Notes: generated from the letters alone by a model not told the origin. A DNA stretch of 64,000 nucleotides from Peribacter sp043814035 (GCA_043814035.1 JBDRKJ010000006.1:24913-88912); one strand, 5' to 3'. Numbered from the stretch's first letter, positions 35,240-44,078 are shown. Program-made: numbers and translations.

Positions 35240-35638
35240 ATGAACTCCTTCGACACTCCCTCCACCACATCTTCCAGGGGAAGGTTCAAGACGATTGGAA
35301 TCGGCATCGCCGTGGTGGCGTTTTTGGCTGTGGTGTTCTTCATTGCACGAGCGAGCGGTTCAGCATTGCCGCAGGGCATCGTGCTCTACTGGGGTGATGG
35401 GTGTCCGCATTGTGCGAACGTGGAGGCATTCGTGCAGGAGAACGATGTCGAATCAAAGGTGTCGTTTACGCGTAAGGAGGTCTACCTGAATAAGAACAAT
35501 GCCCGTGAGATGGGGCGTGCGGCCAAGCAGTGCGGCCTGCCGACGACGACCATCGGTGTGCCCTTCATGTGGACAGGCTCGCAGTGCCTCAGTGGTGAAA
35601 AAGAAATCATCGCGTTCTTCCAGCAGATGATTCAGTAG
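35240..35638 (+). CDS. Membrane-anchored thioredoxin-fold protein (CPHC)
   Basis: A 132-aa protein starting MNSFDTPSTTSSRGRF (the frame is open upstream to 35126). One TM anchor (about residues 18-37) precedes a short thioredoxin/glutaredoxin-like domain with YWGDGCPHCANVEAF and the cis-Pro segment TIGVPFMWTG. Extra cysteines occur (KQCGLP, SQCLSG). It is a sister of the truncated protein at 1-441. A thiol-disulfide or metal-handling role at the outer face of the membrane is likely. Confidence 0.78.
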   Translation: MNSFDTPSTTSSRGRFKTIGIGIAVVAFLAVVFFIARASGSALPQGIVLYWGDGCPHCANVEAFVQENDVESKVSFTRKEVYLNKNNAREMGRAAKQCGLPTTTIGVPFMWTGSQCLSGEKEIIAFFQQMIQ

Positions 35639-35660
35639 GGTGCTGTGGTATGCTCTCTGC

Positions 35661-36197
35661 ATGATCTTCTCTCCACTTTCTGGTACCCCAACCGTTACGC
35701 AGGGTTTCGGCCAGAATCCTGAGATCTATCAGCAGTACGGTTATCTCGGGCACAACGGATTCGACTTCGGCGTGAGCGAAGGCACGAAGATATTCGCGCC
35801 GCACGATGGCGTGTGCACCGTGAAGGATGACGGAGCGAATGGTTACGGAAAGTATGTGACGATTGATGCGCCCACGCGCCGCAGCCTGCTCGCGCACTGC
35901 TCGCAGATCCTCGTACAGAACGGGCAGAGTATTGCGCAGGGGGATCCGGTAGCACTAAGCGGGAATACGGGCAGTTCGACCGGCGCACACCTGCACTGGA
36001 CGTTCAAGATCATGAAGAACGGTGTGGTCCAGAATAAGACGAATGGCTACGACGGTGCCATGGATTGCTCCGAGGTCACGCGCCTTTGGCAGCAGCAGAG
36101 CATTCACGATCACGCGCAGTACACTGATGATGCCAAGCCCTACCTCTCGATGACGTTTGCGGCGAATCAGGTCATTAAGAACACCACTGGAGCTTGA
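35661..36197 (+). CDS. M23 (LytM) family peptidase, stand-alone domain
   Basis: A 178-aa protein starting MIFSPLSGTPTVTQGFGQNP. It is almost only an M23 domain: GHNGFDFG with His/Asp zinc ligands, IFAPHDGVCTVKDDG, and the HLHWTF motif (GAHLHW). There is no signal peptide, so it is either cytoplasmic, exported by another route, or derived from a phage endolysin. It begins 22 bp after the thioredoxin-fold gene and precedes the Cys-rich gene. Confidence 0.85.
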   Translation: MIFSPLSGTPTVTQGFGQNPEIYQQYGYLGHNGFDFGVSEGTKIFAPHDGVCTVKDDGANGYGKYVTIDAPTRRSLLAHCSQILVQNGQSIAQGDPVALSGNTGSSTGAHLHWTFKIMKNGVVQNKTNGYDGAMDCSEVTRLWQQQSIHDHAQYTDDAKPYLSMTFAANQVIKNTTGA

Positions 36198-36236
36198 GGA
36201 GGGGCGCATCAACTTCTCTGATATGCTGTTGGTCCT

Positions 36237-37931
36237 ATGCCGGTTTGTCACAACAGCTGGTGCAAGCAGCCATTCGAAGTCACGGAGGATGACCTGAAGT
36301 TCTACGAGAAGGTTTCTCCGATCTTCGCTGGGAAGAAAGAGCTTATCCCGCCCCCCGAGCTCTGTCCGGACTGTCGCATGCAACGACGAGTCACGTGGCG
36401 CAATGAACGTACACTGTATCACCGCAAATGCGATTTAACTGGTGCATCTATCATTTCCATGTACGCGGCAGATAAGCCCTTTCCGGTCTACCAACAGAAG
36501 AAGTGGTGGAGCGATGAGTGGGATCCGCTCGATTACGGCAGAAAGGTGGAATTCGACACACCTTTTTTCGATCAATTCAAATCGCTCTTCAACGTTGTTC
36601 CGCAGATGGCTCTCTATAATGTTCTCTGCGAGCATAACTGCGAGTATGTGAACATTGAATATGATGACAAAAATTGCTTCATGTGTTTTGGAGGAGGGTA
36701 TGCAGAAGATTGCTACTACGGAACAGTGGTGATTCGATCAAAGAATTGTGTAGATTGCATGAAGCTCAATCTCTGTGAACAGTGTTATGAGTTGCAGTAT
36801 TCCGAGCGGTGCCATCGGTGCTTCTATTCACGAAATTTACAGGGATGCAACGATTGTTGGTTCTGTTACGACTGTCAGGGCTGTTCCGATTGCTTCGGAT
36901 GTGCAGGGCTTCGCAACAAACATCACTATTTCTTCAATGTTCCATTATCCAAGAGCGACTATGAGGCGAATCTTCACAATGCGCAGACAGATTGCTTCTC
37001 CTCACTGCAAACACTGGCGGCACGTTTCAGACGCGATGTCCTCTCCAAGGTCGTCCATCGGTTTGCCCGCATCCTTGGCTCGGAGCAGTGCAGCGGCGAC
37101 TACATTACAAATTCCAAAAACTGCGATCACTGCTTTGAAATCGATGAGAGCAGGGACCTGAAGTATGTAACGCTCTCCGAGCAGCTCAAAGACAGCAGAG
37201 ACTGCTACATCACAGGTTGGCCCGCAGAGCTTTGCTACGATTCCATGAGCCAGTGTGTGAACGCATACCACAATTGCTTCAGTAATTTCTGCTGGAGTGG
37301 CAGTGCGGAATTGCTCTACTGCGATCACTGCTTCTCCTGCCAACATTGTTTCGGTTGTGTCGGACTCCGGCACCGCACGTTCTGTATTCTGAATATGCAA
37401 TATTCAAAGGAGGATTATGAGGCACTCGTGCCGAAGATCATCGAGCATATGCGCAGAACCAAGGAGTGGGGTGAGTTCTTTCCTGTGGCACTCTCTCCTT
37501 TTACTTACAACGAATCGATCGCACAGGAGTACTTCCCACTGTCCAAGGAAGAAGTGAAGAAGCGTGGATGGCAGTGGCGTGAGGAGAAGGATGAGATGCC
37601 AAAGGTTTCAAAAGTGATTCCGGCGGAGAAACTGCCGGATTCCATCGATGATATTCCTGACGATATTCTACATTGGGCGATTCAATGTAAAGCAACGAAG
37701 CGGCCGTTCCGCATTGTGAAGCAGGAACTCGACTTCTACCGCACGATGCATCTTCCTCTTCCCCGCCTACATCCCGATGAACGCCACCGCCGGAGGATGG
37801 CACTCCGCAATCCCCGAAAGCTCTGGAAGCGCAATTGCATGAAGTGTCAGAAATCGATTGAGACAACGTACTCGCCGGACCGTCCCGAGACAGTTTATTG
37901 CGAGGAGTGTTACCTCAAAGAGGTCTACTGA
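36237..37931 (+). CDS. Cysteine-rich zinc-ribbon repeat protein, paralogue 1
   Basis: A 564-aa protein with about 43 cysteines. The N-terminal ribbon has CHNSWC and CPDC followed by MQRRVTWRNER; the C-terminal ribbon has CMKC and CEEC, ending YLKEVY. Between them (about residues 115-390) are many CxxC pairs spaced 5-8 residues apart (GCNDCWFCYDCQGCSDCFGC), suggesting a ladder-like repeat such as a beta-helix with metal or disulfide rungs. There is no signal peptide or TM, so it is probably cytoplasmic and metal-bound. Its paralogue sits in the mevalonate operon (55093-56808). Function unknown. Confidence 0.85.
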   Translation: MPVCHNSWCKQPFEVTEDDLKFYEKVSPIFAGKKELIPPPELCPDCRMQRRVTWRNERTLYHRKCDLTGASIISMYAADKPFPVYQQKKWWSDEWDPLDYGRKVEFDTPFFDQFKSLFNVVPQMALYNVLCEHNCEYVNIEYDDKNCFMCFGGGYAEDCYYGTVVIRSKNCVDCMKLNLCEQCYELQYSERCHRCFYSRNLQGCNDCWFCYDCQGCSDCFGCAGLRNKHHYFFNVPLSKSDYEANLHNAQTDCFSSLQTLAARFRRDVLSKVVHRFARILGSEQCSGDYITNSKNCDHCFEIDESRDLKYVTLSEQLKDSRDCYITGWPAELCYDSMSQCVNAYHNCFSNFCWSGSAELLYCDHCFSCQHCFGCVGLRHRTFCILNMQYSKEDYEALVPKIIEHMRRTKEWGEFFPVALSPFTYNESIAQEYFPLSKEEVKKRGWQWREEKDEMPKVSKVIPAEKLPDSIDDIPDDILHWAIQCKATKRPFRIVKQELDFYRTMHLPLPRLHPDERHRRRMALRNPRKLWKRNCMKCQKSIETTYSPDRPETVYCEECYLKEVY

Positions 37932-37983
37932 AGCGCTGAAAGTTGTTTACAAAAGCGCCAAAATACTGAAGAATACTGCCTAA

Positions 37984-40227
37984 ATGGCTCCCCTCCGCCA
38001 CCTCCACATCGTCGTTCCACAGGGAACGAAGGAAAATAGAAAGCTGGAGTCCAAGTTCCAGGATTTGCTCGTGAGTCTGCGTAATACTGTTACGGAGGAG
38101 AGGTTTTCGTTCGAGTACTTCGGTTACGAGCAGTACACCTACTTCTACGTCACCATGTATGAGAAGTATAAAGAGACGATTGAGGGTTTGATCTATTCCG
38201 CGTTTCCTGATGCCGAGATTCGTGAGACCAAAGATTTCACGGAGCTCATGCATCCCCAGAAGCAGCACCTTGCCGGATGCGAACTCTCTCTGAAGGAGAG
38301 GGATGTCTACCCCGTAAAGACATACGATATGTTCGAAGAAGACAGCATGTCGCGCCTCTTTTCGGTGATTTCCAAAATCGAGAGCGGCGAGCAAGTATGG
38401 ATACAGATCATTGTGGAGCCGCATGCCGACGATGCGTTCTACCATTTCTTTCGCAGCTGGCGGTTTAAGTTCGCGAACCTTAAGAAGTTCTTCTCGGTGC
38501 GTGACCGACTGCGCAAAGATGGGCGCAAGGGTATCCAGTCTGTTCGGTACGAAGCGGCCAAGCAAAAGGAGCTGACGAAGCCGTTTAAGGTCTCTATTCG
38601 CTGTGCGTACCTGAGCAAGAGTTTTGATGAGGCGAGTCGCAAGCTCGAAGCGGTGAAGAACAGCTTCTACCACTTCAATGACTCGGATATCAACGGATTT
38701 GTCTCTTCGAAGGCCACAGAGTCGGCGTCATTTCTCAAGCACTTCAAGGAGCGGCGCCACGCACGTACCTACATTCTGAGTGCCACGGAGGTCGCCACGC
38801 TCTATCACTTGCCGAATTCAGACTACGTGCACCACATCGTCCATGTACTGGCGCGCAAGTCCGATCCTCCTCAAGATCTGCCACAGGCCGGTGAGAAGGA
38901 GGTGAGTACCTTCGGTATCACGAACTACCATAATAACTTTGTGAAGTTCGGTGTGCGTCTCGAAGATCGCCGACGTCACCTGTATGTGGTGGGGAAATCC
39001 GGTGTGGGGAAAAGTAAGCTCCTTGAGCTTCTCATCAAAGAGGATCTGGAACGTGGTAGGGGAGTAGCGGTGCTCGATCCGCATGGCGATCTGGTCGACT
39101 GCGTCTTGAAGCATGTGCCCAAAAATCGCATCGATGATGTGATCCTGTTCGATCCGGGCGACACGGAGTTCCCCATCGCGTTCAATCCGCTCGCGAAGGT
39201 GGATGAGGCCTACAAGATGCAGCTCACCATCGGGTTCCTCGATATTTTTAAGAAGCTCTTCGGCGACAACTGGACGTACCGGTTGGAGCATGTGCTGCGC
39301 TACACCACGCTGGCGTTGCTCGACAGTCCCAATACCACAGTGCTCTCGATCCTCAAGATGCTCAACGACAAGAACTACCGTCAAAAGATCGTGGCACGCA
39401 TTCAGGATAACGTGGTGAAGAGTTTCTGGGTCAGCGAGTTCGCCGCGTGGAGCGAGAAGTTCGATTCCGAGGCCATCACGCCACTCCTCAATAAGGTCGG
39501 TCAGTTCGTGGCCACAAACATGATTCGCAACATCATTGGGCAGCCCACGGCGCGATTCGACATCCGCGATGTGATGGATAACAAGAAAATTCTGCTCATG
39601 AAGGTGAGTAAAGGTCTTCTTGGCGAAGAGAACTCCTCACTCATCGGTTCCATGATCATCACCAAGATGTACCAGGCCGCCATGAGTCGTGCGAACGTAG
39701 AAGAGGAGCAGCGATCGGATTTCTACTTCTACGTCGATGAGTTTCAGAACTTCGCGACCGATACCTTCTACGAGATTCTCTCTGAGGCCCGCAAGTACCA
39801 TTTGAATCTCACCATTGCTCACCAGTACATGGGGCAACTCTCGTCGAGGATTCGGCAGACGGTCTTCGGCAACGTCGGTTCCATGATCAGCTTCCGCGTG
39901 GGTGCGGAGGATGCCGCCGTGCTCGAGAAGGAATACGAGCCCATCTTTAAAGAGCGCGATATCATTAACCTGGGTGTACGGGAGTTCTACATCAAAATGT
40001 CGGTGAAGGGTGAGATTCGCGAAGCGTTCTCGGGTCGTACGGTGGATGTGCCCAAGCCCAAAAATGACTACACACGCGAGATTATTGAGCTCTCGCGTAA
40101 GAAGTACTGCCAGCCCAGAAAGCAGGTAGAAGAGATGCTCAAAAAATGGGATGAGGCGGCTGCGGCACCGCCGAAAGAAGATGAGATTTCCAGTGTGGAA
40201 GAAAAGTTTGAGGAACCCATTATCTAA
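37984..40227 (+). CDS. VirD4/TraG-like type IV secretion DNA-translocase ATPase, paralogue 2
   Basis: A 747-aa relative of the protein at 18619-21303 without its extra hydrophobic N-terminal stretch. Walker A is VGKSGVGKSKLL (about residue 337), then LDPHGDLVDCVLKH, Walker B FYFYVDEFQNFATD (about 580), and a C-terminal charged tail DEAAAAPPKEDEISSVEEKFEEPII. With no TM segment seen, it may partner a membrane protein or act on cytoplasmic DNA. It follows the Cys-rich gene by 52 bp. A second, diverged copy of its last 25 codons lies downstream. Confidence 0.82.
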   Translation: MAPLRHLHIVVPQGTKENRKLESKFQDLLVSLRNTVTEERFSFEYFGYEQYTYFYVTMYEKYKETIEGLIYSAFPDAEIRETKDFTELMHPQKQHLAGCELSLKERDVYPVKTYDMFEEDSMSRLFSVISKIESGEQVWIQIIVEPHADDAFYHFFRSWRFKFANLKKFFSVRDRLRKDGRKGIQSVRYEAAKQKELTKPFKVSIRCAYLSKSFDEASRKLEAVKNSFYHFNDSDINGFVSSKATESASFLKHFKERRHARTYILSATEVATLYHLPNSDYVHHIVHVLARKSDPPQDLPQAGEKEVSTFGITNYHNNFVKFGVRLEDRRRHLYVVGKSGVGKSKLLELLIKEDLERGRGVAVLDPHGDLVDCVLKHVPKNRIDDVILFDPGDTEFPIAFNPLAKVDEAYKMQLTIGFLDIFKKLFGDNWTYRLEHVLRYTTLALLDSPNTTVLSILKMLNDKNYRQKIVARIQDNVVKSFWVSEFAAWSEKFDSEAITPLLNKVGQFVATNMIRNIIGQPTARFDIRDVMDNKKILLMKVSKGLLGEENSSLIGSMIITKMYQAAMSRANVEEEQRSDFYFYVDEFQNFATDTFYEILSEARKYHLNLTIAHQYMGQLSSRIRQTVFGNVGSMISFRVGAEDAAVLEKEYEPIFKERDIINLGVREFYIKMSVKGEIREAFSGRTVDVPKPKNDYTREIIELSRKKYCQPRKQVEEMLKKWDEAAAAPPKEDEISSVEEKFEEPII

Positions 40228-40256
40228 TATCATTGCGCAGCCGTTTTTTCGTTTGT

Positions 40257-40345
40257 GCCCGCCTTCGCTCCGGGGTGGCTTGCCGGCCATAGCTCTGCCA
40301 ATGTGCATGGATATACTGGCACTGCATCCGGAGCTACGGTGGGCG
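40257..40345. repeat. Palindromic repeat after the VirD4-like gene
   Basis: The outer inverted segments GCCCGCCTTCGCTCCGG and CCGGAGCTACGGTGGGC bound an 89-bp element. It separates the real 3' end of the ATPase gene from the duplicated tail at 40368-40445, and shares CCCGCCTTCGC with the repeat at 30061. Confidence 0.75.
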
Positions 40346-40367
40346 GCCATCGCAGAGCGACGGCCGG

Positions 40368-40445
40368 GACGAAGCGGCAGCAGCGCCACCAAAGGAGGGT
40401 GAAATCGATTCCATTGAAGAGAAGTTTGAGGAGCCAATTATCTAG
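40368..40445 (+). pseudogene. Duplicated 3' tail of the VirD4-like ATPase gene
   Basis: It translates as DEAAAAPPKEGEIDSIEEKF then EEPII and stop. The complete gene upstream ends DEAAAAPPKEDEISSVEEKF then EEPII and stop. Only three of 25 residues differ, while several codons differ synonymously, so this tail evolved under protein-level constraint before it was cut off. It is a remnant of a tandem duplicate or of an alternative gene end displaced by the palindromic insert. Confidence 0.85.
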
Positions 40446-40491
40446 GGAGAGGAGTAGAGGATAGGGCATTGGATTCGAGCATTATTGAACA

Positions 40492-40519
40492 TTGATTTTT
40501 TCTGAAAAAATAGTATAAT
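40492..40519 (+). promoter_or_regulatory. Sigma70-type promoter for the glycoside-hydrolase-like gene
   Basis: TTGATT (40492-40497), a 16-nt spacer and a perfect TATAAT (40514-40519), 26 bp before the ATG at 40546. The spacer contains an A/T tract. Confidence 0.75.
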
Positions 40520-40545
40520 ATGCATAACACCACACATTCACCTCC

Positions 40546-42033
40546 ATGCCTGATTCTCCTTCGCCGCAGGATTTCTGTCTTCTACCGCGACCAAGCCTGT
40601 CGCCAACACCGTCACCGATGCGGTTTGCGGGTGGCGTGGGGACACTTGCGGTTATTTCGGTTGTTGGAGTCTTGATGTTTGGTCTCGGCGCCTCTGTTTC
40701 TCTCTTTCAGAACGGTCACAGATTTCCGGTCCTTGCCCGACAGGCACCGGATGATGTCGATTGGAGTGCGCTCAATCAGCAGCGGATCAAGCAACAGGTA
40801 GAAGCGCGTAGGCAGGAGCGACTTCGGCAGGCTGCCCCAACAGACCCTGCTCCAACAGTTATCCCAGGAGCGATTCCTATTGAGCCCGAAGAGCCGGTGA
40901 TGCCTGCTGATTCCGGAGCGATTGTTGTTCCGTCTGAGATACTTTCGGATCCTGCACCTGCCGCGGAAACCGGTGAGGTGGTTTTACCTGAGCAGATCGT
41001 TCCGGCACAGGAGGATGTTGCTCCGATTGTCTCCGAACCCCTTGTCGTAGCGGTGCCGCAGTATCCCAGTGAGATTGGCATATTCTTCACGCAGACGAGC
41101 GTGAAGAACGACAAATTCTTTCTCAAGACGCTCGATCGTCTCAGTACGCTGACTGGATCTGCCCTCATCTTCAATGTGAAGGCGGGAACCGTGCACTTTC
41201 GTGCATCTGCACCCATGGCGGAGGAACTCAATCTCGTTCGTCCTTCGTACGATCTGCCCGAGGTTCTTCGTCAGGCTCGCGAACGCGGTGTCGCCACACT
41301 CGGCCGCTTTGTGGCGCTCAAAGATCCCAACCTCGCACGAGCGCTGCCCGAGACGCAGATTCGACACCCCAAGACGGGTCGCAGCGTCGGCAACGTGTGG
41401 GTGGATGCGAGTAATCCTCTGGTGCTCACGCACAACGAGCAGATTCTACGTGAGCTCGTGAAAGCCGGTATTGATGAGATCAACCTCGATTACATTCGCT
41501 ACCCCACCGAGTACGCCCAGGCGTCCATCGGGCTCACCGGCAGTGAAAAGGCTGATCGCATCGAAGCATTTCTCAAGATGGCACGTCGTGTGATTGACGA
41601 AGAAGGCGGTAAGACAAAACTTGGAATCTCCACGTATGCGATTCTCGGATGGAACTTCCCCGTGAACTTCGAGCCCCTGGGCCAGGATATTGCCCGCTTC
41701 GCGCCGCTAGTGGATGTGATCTCGCCCATGGCGTATCCCGCCACCTTCGCGGCAGGTTCCTACTACAATCCACAAAAGCATCCCCGCAGCCGTATGTACT
41801 ACTTGGTGTACCGCACGCTCACGGGGTACGCGGAGCTCCTCGGCGATCAGGCGTGGAAGCTTCGGCCGTGGATTCAGGGATACGGCATCACGCAGAAGAA
41901 CCTCAAAGATCAGATCGACGCTGTCTTCGATTCTGGTGTCTGCGGATTCACCATCTGGAACGCCAGCAATGAATATGGCACATTCATGAAGATGTTGGGA
42001 GATATTGAACGGCCGGAACACTGCGTACAATGA
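40546..42033 (+). CDS. Putative glycoside hydrolase (DUF4015-type TIM barrel), membrane-anchored
   Basis: A 495-aa protein: a cytoplasmic Pro/Ser-rich start, one TM anchor (about residues 30-50), a proline/acidic linker (to about 165), then a TIM-barrel domain. Hallmarks are ALIFNVKAGTVHF, LGRFVALKDPNLA, EINLDYIRYPTEYA and VDVISPMAYPATF, as in the DUF4015 putative glycosyl hydrolases. It likely acts at the outer face on wall or exopolysaccharide glycans. It has its own promoter. Confidence 0.82.
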   Translation: MPDSPSPQDFCLLPRPSLSPTPSPMRFAGGVGTLAVISVVGVLMFGLGASVSLFQNGHRFPVLARQAPDDVDWSALNQQRIKQQVEARRQERLRQAAPTDPAPTVIPGAIPIEPEEPVMPADSGAIVVPSEILSDPAPAAETGEVVLPEQIVPAQEDVAPIVSEPLVVAVPQYPSEIGIFFTQTSVKNDKFFLKTLDRLSTLTGSALIFNVKAGTVHFRASAPMAEELNLVRPSYDLPEVLRQARERGVATLGRFVALKDPNLARALPETQIRHPKTGRSVGNVWVDASNPLVLTHNEQILRELVKAGIDEINLDYIRYPTEYAQASIGLTGSEKADRIEAFLKMARRVIDEEGGKTKLGISTYAILGWNFPVNFEPLGQDIARFAPLVDVISPMAYPATFAAGSYYNPQKHPRSRMYYLVYRTLTGYAELLGDQAWKLRPWIQGYGITQKNLKDQIDAVFDSGVCGFTIWNASNEYGTFMKMLGDIERPEHCVQ

Positions 42034-42310
42034 TGTCGTTTTCGTCGCATTGACCTATTCATTCTTTACCATAGCTCCATGAGTGCGGACACACTTTCGA
42101 CTGGTGATTCATTTCAAGATGAACCCCACGATCGCTTGCTCCATTGCGTTCAGCGTCAAACAGCGCTGCAGGTACTTTCGGAGTGATGTGCGGAATTTAC
42201 TGCGGCAGAGAAGACTTGGTTACGTGGAGGAATCGGATGCCAAGGATGCAGATTGGTCCGGTGAAACGGCAGATTCTGCCGCGGATATGGTGAATAAATG
42301 ATACGCTGAT

Positions 42311-43003
42311 GTGGTGATAGACCGTCGACGCATTCTCCACTGTGATGACCATCTTCTTGCCGTGAATAAATTGAGCGGCGAGCTCGTTGTTGCGGGTGCC
42401 GGCAGATCTGACAAACTCGCGCTGCTCGATTTTCTGTGCAAGGACTATCCCGGTCTCAAAGCGCTGCACCGCCTCGACTTCGAGACATCGGGTGTTGTGC
42501 TCTTCGCGCGTACTAGGCAGGTAGCCGATGCCGTGCTCGGGTCTAAATTCCGCGGATGGGAGAAGACGTATCGTACCTTAGTCGCCCGTCGCATGAGGCG
42601 GCAATCCGGCGACATTCGCACGCCGCTCCCCGCCCGTTCCGGAACGAAACGTTCGGGCGGGCCTGCGCGCGGGCAGGGGATGGTTCCTGCAGTGACGATC
42701 TACCGCGTACTTGAGATCTTTGCAAATTCCACGTATCTCGAGGCCGACATGCAGACAGGCCGCTACCATCAGATCCGTCGCCATTTTGCCTCCATCGGTC
42801 ATCCGCTCCTGCTTGATCAGGAGTACGGCAACAGCGCCATCAATAAGGTCTTCACGCGGGAGTTTCGCTTACGGCGTTTCTTCCTCCATGCGGCAAAGCT
42901 CGTGCTTCCCCATCCGGTGACCGGTGAGCGTCTCGTCATCGAAGCACCGCTGCCGAGGATGTTCGAACAGGTTCTGAAACTGCTGCAGGGCGCCAGCAAG
43001 TGA
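42311..43003 (+). CDS. RluA-family rRNA/tRNA pseudouridine synthase
   Basis: A 230-aa protein with a GTG start at 42311 (GTG at 42314 is also possible). The catalytic Asp56 lies in HRLDFETSGVVLFAR, followed by KTYRTLV and QTGRYHQIRRHFASIGHPLLLDQEYG. The N-terminal S4 domain is absent. Residues about 106-117 (ARSGTKRSGG) are encoded by a palindrome and look like an insertion between strands. The target uridine is unknown. 42034-42310 upstream has no convincing gene. Confidence 0.9.
   Translation: MVIDRRRILHCDDHLLAVNKLSGELVVAGAGRSDKLALLDFLCKDYPGLKALHRLDFETSGVVLFARTRQVADAVLGSKFRGWEKTYRTLVARRMRRQSGDIRTPLPARSGTKRSGGPARGQGMVPAVTIYRVLEIFANSTYLEADMQTGRYHQIRRHFASIGHPLLLDQEYGNSAINKVFTREFRLRRFFLHAAKLVLPHPVTGERLVIEAPLPRMFEQVLKLLQGASK
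42629..42661. repeat. Palindrome inside the pseudouridine synthase gene
   Basis: Arms CCCGCCCG/CGGGCGGG enclose TTCCGGAACGAAACGTT (itself containing TTCCGGAA). It keeps the reading frame open and codes for a Gly/Arg/Ser-rich loop. Confidence 0.65.
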
Positions 43004-43042
43004 TATTCGCCAGTCACCGTTGCGAAATGCTACACTTCTGCC

Positions 43043-44032
43043 ATGCGTCCGTCTTCGCTTTCGTCTCCGCCGCGGCTTCGCGTTCTTTCTGGCATCCAGC
43101 CCTCCGGTCAGCTTCATCTTGGCAACTACTTCGGTTCTATCAAACCCAATATCGAGTGGATGCAGAAATCCAATGAGAGTTTCTTTTTTATTGCCGACCT
43201 GCATGCACTCACCACAATGCAGGATGCGAAGCAACTGAAGAACGCGCGGGCCGACATCATTCTCGACTATCTGGCCTGTGGGTTTGATTCTGAGAAGGCG
43301 GTGATTTTTGAGCAGTCGAAGATTCCTGAGCATACCGAGCTCCTCTGGATTCTCTCAACTGTCACGCCCATGGGGCTGCTCGAACGGGCCGTGAGTTACA
43401 AAGACAAGGTCGCTCAGGGGATCCAATCCTCTGCTGGGCTCTTCACGTATCCGATTCTCATGGCAGCGGATATTCTGCTCTATCAGTCGGACGTTGTGCC
43501 GGTGGGGCGTGATCAGAAACAGCATGTCGAAATCGCCCGCGATATTGCCACCAAGTTCAACAACACGTTTGGCGAGGTCTTCCGCCTTCCTGAGCCGCAA
43601 GTCCGCGCCGAGGTCGCGGTGGTACCGGGAACAGACGGCCGCAAGATGAGCAAGAGCTACGGTAATACGATTCCACTCTTCGCAGACGAGACTGTCATCA
43701 AGAAGGCGATCATGGGCATCCAAACTGATTCGAAGGGTGCCACGGATCCTAAAGATCCCGATACATGCCCAGTCTTCCAGATTCACCGTTTGTTCCTCGA
43801 TAAGAATGCGGCCGAGTTGCTGGCAGGGGAGTATCGGGCAGGCCTGAGTTATGCCGATGCCAAGAAGCGCCTGCTTGCACAGGTGATGGAGACTCTGCAG
43901 CCGTTGCGCGAGCGACGCAGTTCCCTTAAGCCGAAGGAAGTTGCCAATGTGCTGGAACACGGGAATGCGCGCGCCCAGACCATTGCATCAGAAACCATGC
44001 AGAAGGTACGAAAAGCCGTAGGATTGCTCTAA
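43043..44032 (+). CDS. trpS: Tryptophanyl-tRNA synthetase
   Basis: A 329-aa class I synthetase. Signatures are SGIQPSGQLHLGNYFGSI (HIGH-like HLGN), FFFIADLHALT, LMAADILLYQSDVVPVGRDQKQHVEIARDIA and KMSKS in GRKMSKSYGNTI. Normal bacterial length. It follows the pseudouridine synthase by about 40 bp and carries the -35 of the next gene's promoter at its 3' end. Confidence 0.97.
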   Translation: MRPSSLSSPPRLRVLSGIQPSGQLHLGNYFGSIKPNIEWMQKSNESFFFIADLHALTTMQDAKQLKNARADIILDYLACGFDSEKAVIFEQSKIPEHTELLWILSTVTPMGLLERAVSYKDKVAQGIQSSAGLFTYPILMAADILLYQSDVVPVGRDQKQHVEIARDIATKFNNTFGEVFRLPEPQVRAEVAVVPGTDGRKMSKSYGNTIPLFADETVIKKAIMGIQTDSKGATDPKDPDTCPVFQIHRLFLDKNAAELLAGEYRAGLSYADAKKRLLAQVMETLQPLRERRSSLKPKEVANVLEHGNARAQTIASETMQKVRKAVGLL

Positions 44033-44052
44033 AAGGCGGAATTTGCTATACT
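44024..44052 (+). promoter_or_regulatory. Sigma70-type promoter with extended -10
   Basis: TTGCTC (44024-44029), a 17-nt spacer ending in TGC, then TATACT (44047-44052), 26 bp before the ATG at 44079. Confidence 0.65.
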
Positions 44053-44078
44053 AGGGAGATCCCTTACTCACACACATT

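Noticed and set aside
39637..40437. 266-aa minus-strand ORF over the second VirD4-like gene
   Set aside because: Mirror frame of the motor domain; the equivalent mirror frame also appears over the first paralogue.
42079..42310. Possible small gene: 35-codon ORF (MSADTLSTGDSF...) with in-frame continuation after TGA, and an overlapping 72-aa ORF
   Set aside because: Reading TGA as sense gives no recognisable protein, and TGA is clearly a stop elsewhere in the window; no frame stands out.
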